From assembly GCA_012800515.1 (NCBI GenBank), contig JAAZJE010000127.1, forward strand, positions 1 to 17,294: a stretch of DNA of 17,294 nucleotides. Reading direction: 5' to 3'. Position numbers and translations under genes: made by a program. Under the pieces are notes generated by a model. That model worked only from the letters and a program-made list of their open reading frames with translations. It ran no database searches and was not told the origin of the DNA. The stretch is from Clostridiaceae bacterium (GTDB lineage: Bacteria > Bacillota > Clostridia > Saccharofermentanales > Fastidiosipilaceae). Shown here piece after piece: positions 5,449 through 12,998 of the stretch. Numbering within the stretch: the stretch's first letter is position 1; every line of letters begins with the position of its first letter.

Positions 5449-7950
5449 ATGTCGGGGCCGATCCGAAAAAACTCTCCGCCACGCCGGGATGCCGAACGAG
5501 AAAGGCAAAGAAAGGTGGCGCGTGGTTCACGCGCCGCCATGCTTATTGTCCTGGTTCTTATTTTTGCCTTCGGGGGGCTTTTGATTCACTCCGCGGGGCA
5601 AATCCAAATCATCGACTATGAAAAATATGCCATTCAGGCGGCTAAACAACACTATAACAAGCTGTCCGAGTTCCCACAGCGCGGCAGAATCATTTCCGCC
5701 GACGGTCGGGATTTGGCGGTTTCGAGTTATGTCTATACGGTCGGCGTGACGCCGGACAGCTTTCTGGGTTCCAGCCGTGATCCGGCCAAAATCGTGGCAA
5801 TGAAAGAAATGATTGCGGCGGCAATCGATCTGTCTCCGGAGGAGATCGAAACGGCTCTCAGTGACCGGACTCGTCCATATGTCATTCTAAAAAAGGAAGT
5901 TACCGTCGATCAAAAGGATGCTTTGCAGGCCGGAGTGAAAGAGTTACGGGTCGGCGGTCTGACGATCGATCCGGTCGAAAAACGCTACTATCCTTTTAAC
6001 AGCCTTGCGGCTTCGGTAATCGGCTTTGTCAATCGACCCGAAGATACTCTGGTAGGTGTCACCGGTATCGAATCCAGCTACAACAATATTTTGTCCGGCC
6101 AGGCCGGCTATCGTTTTCTGGAAACCGACAATTATGGACGCGGCGCTCTACCGTATTCCGTACCGCTCGAAGTTCAGGCGCGGAACGGTTCGAATGTCGT
6201 ATTGAATATCGACACGCAAATTCAGGCGATTGCCGAAGAGGTAATGGGCTACTACACAAAACAGTACAATACCGGGGACGGCTCCCTCGCAATTATCGTT
6301 CGGCCCGATACAGGCGCGATCGTGGCCATGGCCGGCTCGAATGTTTATGATTTGAACGATCCTTACGCAGTGCCGGAGGGCTATGATCCGGAGGAATGGA
6401 ATCCGTATAAGGACAAAGATCAGCAGGACTACATCTCGGGGAAGCTCTGGCCGGCGATGGCGGCGAACCGTACCTATGAGCCCGGCTCGACTATGAAGGT
6501 GTTGACCGCCGCGATGGCGATCGAGGAAAATGCGGTGCGGATGACCGAGGAGTTCAGCGACGCGCCGCTGATTATGAAGGGCTGGGAAAAGCCGATCAGC
6601 AGTCATATTTTCCCGAATAATTTCGGCTGGCTGAATATTGCCGAAGCGTTGTGGCATTCCTCGAACCCGATCTTTGTTCAGATCGGGCAGCGGGTGGGAA
6701 TCGAGCGTTTCTACAACTACATCAACGCTCTGGGCTTCCGTGAACGCACGGGGGTTGATCTTCCGGCCGAATCGGTCGGAATGATCCATACCAAGCCGAC
6801 GCCGATCGATTTGGCCGTTTTCGCCTTCGGCGAGCAGAGTACGGTGACTCCGCTGCAATTTGTCATGGCTTACTCAGCGATTGCCAATGGCGGCCGACTG
6901 ATGCGTCCGCAAATTGCTCAGAAACTGACCGACAGTTTCGGCAATGTTACGCATGAATTTATGCCGGTGGAGGTGCGACGGGTCTTTTCCGAAGAAACCT
7001 GCGCCACGTTGCGCGATATGATGCGCGGCGTAATTACCGAAGGTTCGGCGCCTTTCGCCGCCGCTTTGGGCATAGACAGTGTGTGCAAAACCGGCACTTC
7101 CAGCTACGGTGATTATGATGAGTTTAAGGTTGTTTCGGTGGTCGGCATGTATCCGCGCGAACGGCCGGACTATGTCGTGCTGACAATGTTCTTTAATGAG
7201 ACTTATGAGATCGGCTCATATCTGCCGCAGATGGCCAATCGCGACATTATAAGGCGTCTCTCGCGTCTGGAGGGATATGAGCGGACGTATACACAGAGAG
7301 AGATCGCCCGGCAGTTCTGGCCGCTGCCCACGCCGAAACTCACCGGTCTGCGGTTGCACGAGGCAATTTATCAGATTGATAACCGAGGAGATTCGTACGA
7401 TGTGGCCGAGGGAGCGGATATGAACGGTTATGTCGCCGCGGTGTTGCCGCAACCGACCGAGAAGCAACGCCTGGGCGGCTACAAAAGTTATTATCTCAGT
7501 ATGGACGGCAGTTTTCCGGATTTTGAACCAATACCGATGCCGAATTTTGTCGGATTAAATATGGATACGGCGTTGGAACTGGCGCGTGAGAACAAGCTGA
7601 ATTTGGTTTTGAAGGGCAGTAATTGGACCGGTACGGTTACCGAACAGGAGATTGCCGCACATACCGAGGCGGAACCGTCTTACATCAAACCCTACAGTGT
7701 GATTGAATTGGTTTTTAAGGGCGAATCGGAAGTGGCTACCGCGTCCGTTAAAAATGAAGGTATGACTCCACGCGACTATAGCGTCGAGGGCGGCATACGT
7801 ATGCGGGGCGAGCCGAAAATTGAAGAACGGAATTATCTGCCGCTCCGAATCGATCCGCTGGCCGAGCAGCAGAAGATCTTCCCGCCGGACGCGCCGTACG
7901 AAGATATTGTCGACGCTCTGCGGGAGCTCAATCGCGGGAAAGGCGGGTAA
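5449..7950 (+). CDS. class B penicillin-binding protein with PASTA domains (septal transpeptidase, PBP2x/SpoVD type)
   Basis: The start is the ATG at 5449, with GGAG 8 nt upstream overlapping the ftsL stop; an upstream TTG at 5413 is less likely. The 833-residue product cross-links septal peptidoglycan. It has a basic N-terminus, one membrane span (about 30-49), a PBP dimerisation domain (FPQRGRIISADGRDLA is the classic start), and a transpeptidase domain. The active-site motifs are intact: STMK with nucleophile S347, SSN at 404-406, and KTGT at 547-550. Two C-terminal PASTA modules follow at about 625-685 and 695-758, then a 75-residue tail of unknown role. PASTA modules bind muropeptide or stabilise the enzyme in Firmicutes. 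It could be the vegetative FtsI/PBP2x or the sporulation paralogue SpoVD; the dcw location and single copy here favour the division enzyme. Confidence 0.94.
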   Translation: MSGPIRKNSPPRRDAERERQRKVARGSRAAMLIVLVLIFAFGGLLIHSAGQIQIIDYEKYAIQAAKQHYNKLSEFPQRGRIISADGRDLAVSSYVYTVGVTPDSFLGSSRDPAKIVAMKEMIAAAIDLSPEEIETALSDRTRPYVILKKEVTVDQKDALQAGVKELRVGGLTIDPVEKRYYPFNSLAASVIGFVNRPEDTLVGVTGIESSYNNILSGQAGYRFLETDNYGRGALPYSVPLEVQARNGSNVVLNIDTQIQAIAEEVMGYYTKQYNTGDGSLAIIVRPDTGAIVAMAGSNVYDLNDPYAVPEGYDPEEWNPYKDKDQQDYISGKLWPAMAANRTYEPGSTMKVLTAAMAIEENAVRMTEEFSDAPLIMKGWEKPISSHIFPNNFGWLNIAEALWHSSNPIFVQIGQRVGIERFYNYINALGFRERTGVDLPAESVGMIHTKPTPIDLAVFAFGEQSTVTPLQFVMAYSAIANGGRLMRPQIAQKLTDSFGNVTHEFMPVEVRRVFSEETCATLRDMMRGVITEGSAPFAAALGIDSVCKTGTSSYGDYDEFKVVSVVGMYPRERPDYVVLTMFFNETYEIGSYLPQMANRDIIRRLSRLEGYERTYTQREIARQFWPLPTPKLTGLRLHEAIYQIDNRGDSYDVAEGADMNGYVAAVLPQPTEKQRLGGYKSYYLSMDGSFPDFEPIPMPNFVGLNMDTALELARENKLNLVLKGSNWTGTVTEQEIAAHTEAEPSYIKPYSVIELVFKGESEVATASVKNEGMTPRDYSVEGGIRMRGEPKIEERNYLPLRIDPLAEQQKIFPPDAPYEDIVDALRELNRGKGG

Positions 7951-9462
7951 ATGCGCTACGGAGTTGAAACAGTCTATTCCGCTTTGAATTGTTCGTTCAG
8001 CAATTACGGCGAAGCCCGCTTTGCGGGGCGCGAATTCCCGAGCGTCGGCACGGACAGCCGCAGCCTAGATGTCGGAGCTTTGTTCGTGGCTCTGCGCGGC
8101 GAGAATTTCGACGGGCATGATTTTGTCGCGGCGGCCGTGGCGGCGGGCGCCGGTGGTCTTTGTGTAGATCGCGCGGATTTGGCGCTGGAGTGGGCGAAAA
8201 CGACGGTAGTGTACCTGGTCGACGACACGCTCCGGGCGCTCCAGGATTTAGCCGCTCTGCGTCGCGACAATTACAAAGGCGTTGTCATCGCCGTAACGGG
8301 TTCGGTCGGGAAGACATCGACCCGCAACTGGATTGCTGCCGCTTTGAAGGGCGGCGGCAAAGTCTACCAGACGCGGGAGAATCTCAACAATCAGATCGGA
8401 ACCGCGCACATGCTTCTTGGACTGCCGGATGATGCCGATTTCTGCGTCTTGGAGTTGGGCATGCATGCCGCCGGACAAATTCGCCGGCTTTCCGAGATGG
8501 TGCGTCCGGACATTGCCGTGATTACCAATATCGGCTGGTCGCATATTGAAAATTTGGACAACCGGGAAAATCTTTTCCACGCCAAGACGGAAATTATCGC
8601 CGGTCTAAAACCGGGCGGCTGGTTAGTGCTGAACGGGGAGGACGAGCTACTTGCTGCCTGGGTCGCGAGTGAGCCTGGTCTGCGTTCCGCGTATAAGATC
8701 GTTCTCGTCGGACGGGAAGACGGTCGAACACACAGCTTTGCCGGCACTGAAATTGAAATGCCCCTGCTTTTGGTCGAAGACGTGCGAACCGAAAAAGAAC
8801 TTTCTTTTTCGGTTCGCACTGTCGGAACCGTCGAGGGTTTTGTCCCGCTTGCGGGAGAGGTGAGGGTCGATATTATCGGCGAACATCATTTGACTAATTT
8901 GCTTTTAGCGCTGGCCTGCGCGGCGATTTGCGGTTTGGAATTGACGACGATTTTGTCGGAACTGGATAGTTTTACATTACCGGGCAGCCGCCAGGAAATC
9001 CGTGAGATTGACGGAATCACGATTATAGATGACAGTTATAATGCGAGCTATGAGTCGATACATGCGGCTTTGGCGGTGCAAAAACAGATCGCCGGCCGGG
9101 CGCGACGGATTTTGGTTCTGGGAACGGTTATGGAACTGGGCGCATTTGCCGAGCAGATTCATTATCGCGTCGGTGAAGATATCGCCGCTACGGCTCCGGA
9201 TTTGGCTTTGGTCTGCGGATCAGATGCGGAGAGCGTGTTGCGCGGATTCCGGGACTCCGTGGACGGTCGGGAAGAATCGGTGATTCGTACTTATTCCAAC
9301 CGAGAAAGTCTCACGGACGATCTATGCTCCGCCGTAAGAGAGGGAGACGTGATTCTGCTGAAAGGGTCGAATTTTCATAAGTTATGGCTCTTGATCGAGC
9401 CGCTGAGCGCGCGGGCGGCGACGCTCCGGGCACAGAGAGAGGATTCCGATGTTGATTTATGA
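7951..9462 (+). CDS. murF: UDP-N-acetylmuramoyl-tripeptide--D-alanyl-D-alanine ligase MurF
   Basis: This cytoplasmic ligase adds D-Ala-D-Ala to UDP-MurNAc-tripeptide using ATP. The 503-residue length is slightly above the usual 450-ish. Mur ligase landmarks are present: N-terminal GTDSRSLDVGALFVALRGENFDGHDF, P-loop VTGSVGKTST with K121, the NLNNQIG substrate motif, LELGMHAAGQI, ITNIGWSHIE, GEHHLTNLLLALA, DDSYNAS, and LVLGTVMELG in the C-terminal domain. The ATG directly abuts the PBP stop codon, with AAAGGCGGG before it, and the 3' end overlaps mraY by 14 nt, so translation is likely coupled. MurF normally follows murE; here it follows the PBP gene directly. An 18-bp perfect inverted repeat lies inside the gene at 8782-8819, coding for VRTEKELSFSVRT between the central and C-terminal domains. 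Confidence 0.97.
   Translation: MRYGVETVYSALNCSFSNYGEARFAGREFPSVGTDSRSLDVGALFVALRGENFDGHDFVAAAVAAGAGGLCVDRADLALEWAKTTVVYLVDDTLRALQDLAALRRDNYKGVVIAVTGSVGKTSTRNWIAAALKGGGKVYQTRENLNNQIGTAHMLLGLPDDADFCVLELGMHAAGQIRRLSEMVRPDIAVITNIGWSHIENLDNRENLFHAKTEIIAGLKPGGWLVLNGEDELLAAWVASEPGLRSAYKIVLVGREDGRTHSFAGTEIEMPLLLVEDVRTEKELSFSVRTVGTVEGFVPLAGEVRVDIIGEHHLTNLLLALACAAICGLELTTILSELDSFTLPGSRQEIREIDGITIIDDSYNASYESIHAALAVQKQIAGRARRILVLGTVMELGAFAEQIHYRVGEDIAATAPDLALVCGSDAESVLRGFRDSVDGREESVIRTYSNRESLTDDLCSAVREGDVILLKGSNFHKLWLLIEPLSARAATLRAQREDSDVDL
8782..8819. repeat. 18-bp perfect inverted repeat inside murF
   Basis: GTGCGAACCGAAAAAGAA (8782-8799) is followed after two bases (ct) by its exact reverse complement (8802-8819). 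In RNA this would make a long hairpin with a tight loop. No T run follows the 3' arm, so it does not look like an intrinsic terminator. The reading frame is kept through both arms. Confidence 0.9.
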
Positions 9463-10468
9463 GTTAATCATTGCCGGCGCTGTTGTAATGGTTCTGACCG
9501 TGATTGCGGGTCTGCTGTTTTTGCCGAAGCTGCGTCGCGCCGGTTTCAGCAAGCAGGAGCGCCGTTCGGGACCGCCCTCCCATCTGACGAAGGATGGTAC
9601 GCCGACCGCCGGCGGCATCTTCTTTGCGCCGCTTCTGGCGCTGGCTCTTCTGATCCCGGCCTTTTGGCAGACCGGGGAACTGCGCCGCGCTTTTGTAGGT
9701 CTGGGTCTGCTGACCCTGCTTTTCGGTCTGATCGGCGCCTGGGATGATTATGTAAAGGTGCGGGTGAACGGCAAAGGGCTGAATTTTCGCACCAAAACTC
9801 TGGCTTCGCTCGCCATCGGCCTGTTGTTTGCGATTTGGTTTATCGCCGGCAGCGAGCGGCTGTATATTGTTTTGCCCTTTATGCGCAATCCGATTGCCAT
9901 AACGGGGGCATGGGTCTACGTCTACGGTCTCTTTATTGTCTTTTATTTGTATTATTTTATAAATGCGGTTAATTTGACCGACGGCGTTGACGGTCTGTTG
10001 AGCACCGTCAGCACGGTATTTGCCCTGACTCTGATTATTACTCTGCGCCGTATTGATCTGCCGGGAGTATTGGGGCAGCGTCAGGGAGCGGGTGAATGGG
10101 CCATGGCGGTTCTGGTCGGTGCCGCACTGGGCTTTTTGGTTTTCAACCGCCATCCGGCCAAGGTCTTCATGGGTGACTGGGGCTCGCTGAGCATGGGTGC
10201 GATTATTGCCGGAGTACCGCTGATTCTGGGCGTTCCCTGGGTGATGCTGGTCGGCGGCTTCCTCTTTTTCTTCGAAGCGCTGTCGGTTGTTCTGCAGGTC
10301 GGCTATTTCAAGCTGACCGGCGGCAAGCGGATTTTCCCGATGACGCCGATCCACCACAGCTTCGAGCTTAAAGGATGGTCGGAGAATAAGATAGTTTTCT
10401 GGTTCAGCGTCTTTGTGGCGCTCTCTCAGGCAGTGAACTTTTGGTTCTTGGTGCCGAGGTTGAAGTAG
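9449..10468 (+). CDS. mraY: phospho-N-acetylmuramoyl-pentapeptide-transferase MraY
   Basis: The polytopic membrane enzyme moves phospho-MurNAc-pentapeptide from UDP to undecaprenyl phosphate, making lipid I. At 339 residues it has normal length, with about ten hydrophobic segments. Conserved cytoplasmic loops are visible: KDGTPTAGG (48-56), the catalytic-site pair DD (99-100) in GAWDDYVKV, NAVNLTDGVDGL (172-183), VFMGDWGSL (239-247) and PMTPIHHSFELKGW (297-310). One oddity is W244, where T or V normally stands in MGD[TV]GSL. The ATG lies within the end of murF, with AGAGGA 5 nt upstream. murD normally follows mraY; here ftsW does. Confidence 0.97.
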   Translation: MLIYELIIAGAVVMVLTVIAGLLFLPKLRRAGFSKQERRSGPPSHLTKDGTPTAGGIFFAPLLALALLIPAFWQTGELRRAFVGLGLLTLLFGLIGAWDDYVKVRVNGKGLNFRTKTLASLAIGLLFAIWFIAGSERLYIVLPFMRNPIAITGAWVYVYGLFIVFYLYYFINAVNLTDGVDGLLSTVSTVFALTLIITLRRIDLPGVLGQRQGAGEWAMAVLVGAALGFLVFNRHPAKVFMGDWGSLSMGAIIAGVPLILGVPWVMLVGGFLFFFEALSVVLQVGYFKLTGGKRIFPMTPIHHSFELKGWSENKIVFWFSVFVALSQAVNFWFLVPRLK

Positions 10469-10477
10469 GAGGACGAA

Positions 10478-11854
10478 ATGACGACTAGAGAATTGGCGAA
10501 AGAAGCACGCCGCGAGCGGAGTTTGAATAGAGCGCGTCGCAGAGTTCTGATTCGCGAACTGTACAAGTCCAGCCGCGTACACGCCGGTCTGTTGATTCTG
10601 ACTTTGGCTCTGACCGGATTCGGCATGATTATGATGTTCAGCACGAGTATAGGAATTGCCTCGACTCAGCGGGGAGAAAGCACGTATTTTCTCATGCGCC
10701 AGATGATTTCGGCTCTGATCGGTTTGTGCCTGATGTTCGTCGTGACTCGAATTCCCAGCAGTTCCCTGAGCAGACCCTGGTTGGCAAGCATTCTTTGGAT
10801 AGTTTCTCTTGGGCTCCTGGTGCTGGTGCGCTCACACGGAATACTCATCAACGGGGCCCGGCGCTGGCTACCCTTGCCCGGTGTCGGGCTCAACTTTCAA
10901 CCTTCGGAATTGAGCAAGGTAATCGTGATCTACTGCCTGGCGGTTTATTACGCTCGTTTGAACGGTCGACATAAGAGGAAAAATTCCCGTTCCGCGCATC
11001 GGCGACCCTTTTTCAAATCCGGATGGACCGACGTGGTCGTGCCCTTTTTCATCGGCCTGATTCCCTGCCTGATCCTGGTCATGCAGCCGCATCTGTCCGC
11101 CTTTCTGATTATTATGTTTTTGACCGTTTTGATTATGGTCACGTCGGGGGTCGGCTGGCGTTCCTGGCTGGCCGGCGGACTTATCCTCCTTATGTTTATC
11201 GGTATCGCTCTCGGCGGCTTTTTAATTTACGCCCAGGCGAAGCCGGAAGTGATGGATATGTTCGATCGCTTTGCTCACGTTGCCCGGCGCATCGCGATTT
11301 TTACCGAAAGCGATTCCGTTACGGAGGACGACAGTTATCAGGTGATCCAGGCACGGCTGGCGATAGGGTCGGGCGGTCTCACCGGGGTCGGGTTGGGGCG
11401 CAGTCGGCAAAAATTCAATTATTTGCCGGAGGGACATACCGACTATGTGTTTGCGATTATTTGTGAAGAGACCGGCTTTATCGGCGGTACGCTACTGATT
11501 TTGGCCTTCCTGATTTTCCTGGTCCTGGGCGTGGGAATTGCCCTGCGCGCAACGAGCACTTTCGGACGGGCGGCTGCTTTCGGCTATACACTGTTGATTG
11601 TTATTCAGGCTTTTTTCAGTATCGCGGTTAACTTGGGAGTGTTTCCGCCGACCGGAATTACCTTGCCGTTCTTTAGTTACGGCGGAACTTCGACTCTGTT
11701 TTTCCTTACCGCGGTGGGCATGGTTTTGAACATTTCCCGCTTTGATGCCTATTATCTGCCGCTACGTCGGGAGGAGTCGGAGACGGATGATCTTATTGCC
11801 GGCGAAGTTGTGGGACCGACGATGAGGGAAAAAACGGCGGGAGAAGTAATTTAA
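10478..11854 (+). CDS. ftsW: SEDS-family septal peptidoglycan glycosyltransferase FtsW (SpoVE-like)
   Basis: The 458-residue membrane protein polymerises lipid II into glycan strands together with its cognate class B PBP encoded upstream. SEDS hallmarks are seen: NGARRWLPLPGVGLNFQPSELSK (125-147), GIGSGG-type loop AIGSGGLTGVGLGRSRQKFNYLPEGHTDYVFA (295-326) with the conserved D322, and PPTGITLPFFSYGGTS (390-405). The N-terminal 34 residues are strongly basic. The motif usually read as QPDLG is QPHLS here (203-207). An insertion of basic residues (163-182) lies between membrane segments. An AGGAGG overlaps the mraY stop, about 4 nt before the ATG. It might equally be named spoVE; sequence alone does not separate the paralogues, but a dcw location suggests the division role. 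Confidence 0.94.
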   Translation: MTTRELAKEARRERSLNRARRRVLIRELYKSSRVHAGLLILTLALTGFGMIMMFSTSIGIASTQRGESTYFLMRQMISALIGLCLMFVVTRIPSSSLSRPWLASILWIVSLGLLVLVRSHGILINGARRWLPLPGVGLNFQPSELSKVIVIYCLAVYYARLNGRHKRKNSRSAHRRPFFKSGWTDVVVPFFIGLIPCLILVMQPHLSAFLIIMFLTVLIMVTSGVGWRSWLAGGLILLMFIGIALGGFLIYAQAKPEVMDMFDRFAHVARRIAIFTESDSVTEDDSYQVIQARLAIGSGGLTGVGLGRSRQKFNYLPEGHTDYVFAIICEETGFIGGTLLILAFLIFLVLGVGIALRATSTFGRAAAFGYTLLIVIQAFFSIAVNLGVFPPTGITLPFFSYGGTSTLFFLTAVGMVLNISRFDAYYLPLRREESETDDLIAGEVVGPTMREKTAGEVI

Positions 11855-11855
11855 T

Positions 11856-12983
11856 ATGATGTTGGCAGATTTGAGCAATTTGGAAAGAGTGGTATTGTCC
11901 GGCGGTGGTACCAGCGGGCATATCAGCCCGGCGCTGGCGGTGGCGGAGTACTTGCGCGCCGCCAATCCGCAGATACGGATCAGCTTTATCGGTACGGAGT
12001 CCGGCCTGGAGAGTCGAATAGTTCCCAGTGCCGGATTTAATTATTTGACCACGCCGGCGGCGCCGTTGGTATGGGGTTCACCGCTCAAGCTCCTGCGCGC
12101 CTATCGTGAATTTCGCCACGGCAGACAGGTTTGTCGGGAACATCTGAAAGCGGAGCGTCCGCAGGTGGTGATCGGCATGGGTGGCTACGTATGTTCACCC
12201 GTGGTGGCGGCTGCCGGTAGCCTGGGAATTCCGCTGGTTCTGCATGAGCAGAATGCCTTTCCCGGTCGCAGCAATCGCCTTTTTGCCCGTTCGGCGGCGA
12301 CGGTGTGCATCAGCTATCCCGAGGCCGAGCGCTTCTTTCCCCGCGGTGTTCGCATAATCCTGACCGGTAATCCGGTGCGTCCGAATTTTTTTGCCGCGGA
12401 GCGTGAGGAGAGCCGTTCGGCTCTGGGCCTGGATGCCGCAGAGCGGTTAATTCTGGTCAGCGGCGGCTCCCTGGGAGCGCGCCGTCTGAATACGACGGTT
12501 ATCAAGTGGCTGGCGGAGCGCCGGGGAGCTGATAACGGTTCTCTGCGCGTTATCATTGCCGCCGGAGCGCGTCTGTATGAAGAATGTGTTGATCTGAAGA
12601 ATACTCACAATGTCGGGGCCGAGCTGGAGGTCAAGCCGTATATCGACGATATGCCGCGCTACATGGCGGCTTCCGATCTGATCATCTCACGCGCCGGAGC
12701 GATGACCTGTGCGGAGATCTGTGCGGTCGGACGTCCGTCCTTATTGGTTCCTTACCCGCAGGCGGCTTCGGATCATCAGACTTTTAATGCGCGTCAGCTG
12801 GTTGACGAGGGAGCGGCCCTGATGATAGCTGATGCCGACTTTACGCCGGAGAAATTGGAGACTGTGTTGGCGGAGTTGCTGACCGACGACAGTCGACTTG
12901 AGGAGATGGGAAGAAGGTCGCACTCTCTGGCCGAACCGGATGCGGTGGAGAAGATCGCCACGGAAGTTGTTCGCCTGGTCTAA
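11856..12983 (+). CDS. murG: UDP-N-acetylglucosamine--lipid I GlcNAc transferase MurG
   Basis: This peripheral membrane glycosyltransferase (GT28) adds GlcNAc to lipid I, giving lipid II. The 375-residue product carries the N-terminal glycine-rich loop SGGGTSGHISPALAVA (15-30; GGGTGGH in most homologues, so S20 replaces G), GMGGYVCSPVVAAA (106-119), HEQNAFPGRSNR (129-140), TGNPVR (169-174), SGGSLGARRLN (201-211) and the UDP-GlcNAc site SRAGAMTCAEI...GRPSLLVPYP..SDHQ..NA. Two adjacent ATG codons exist (11856 and 11859); the choice hardly matters. The ftsW stop lies one nt upstream, and the GGGAG is about 12 nt away, so coupling to ftsW translation is likely. Confidence 0.96.
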   Translation: MMLADLSNLERVVLSGGGTSGHISPALAVAEYLRAANPQIRISFIGTESGLESRIVPSAGFNYLTTPAAPLVWGSPLKLLRAYREFRHGRQVCREHLKAERPQVVIGMGGYVCSPVVAAAGSLGIPLVLHEQNAFPGRSNRLFARSAATVCISYPEAERFFPRGVRIILTGNPVRPNFFAAEREESRSALGLDAAERLILVSGGSLGARRLNTTVIKWLAERRGADNGSLRVIIAAGARLYEECVDLKNTHNVGAELEVKPYIDDMPRYMAASDLIISRAGAMTCAEICAVGRPSLLVPYPQAASDHQTFNARQLVDEGAALMIADADFTPEKLETVLAELLTDDSRLEEMGRRSHSLAEPDAVEKIATEVVRLV

Positions 12984-12998
12984 GCGGAGCGGGAGGAC

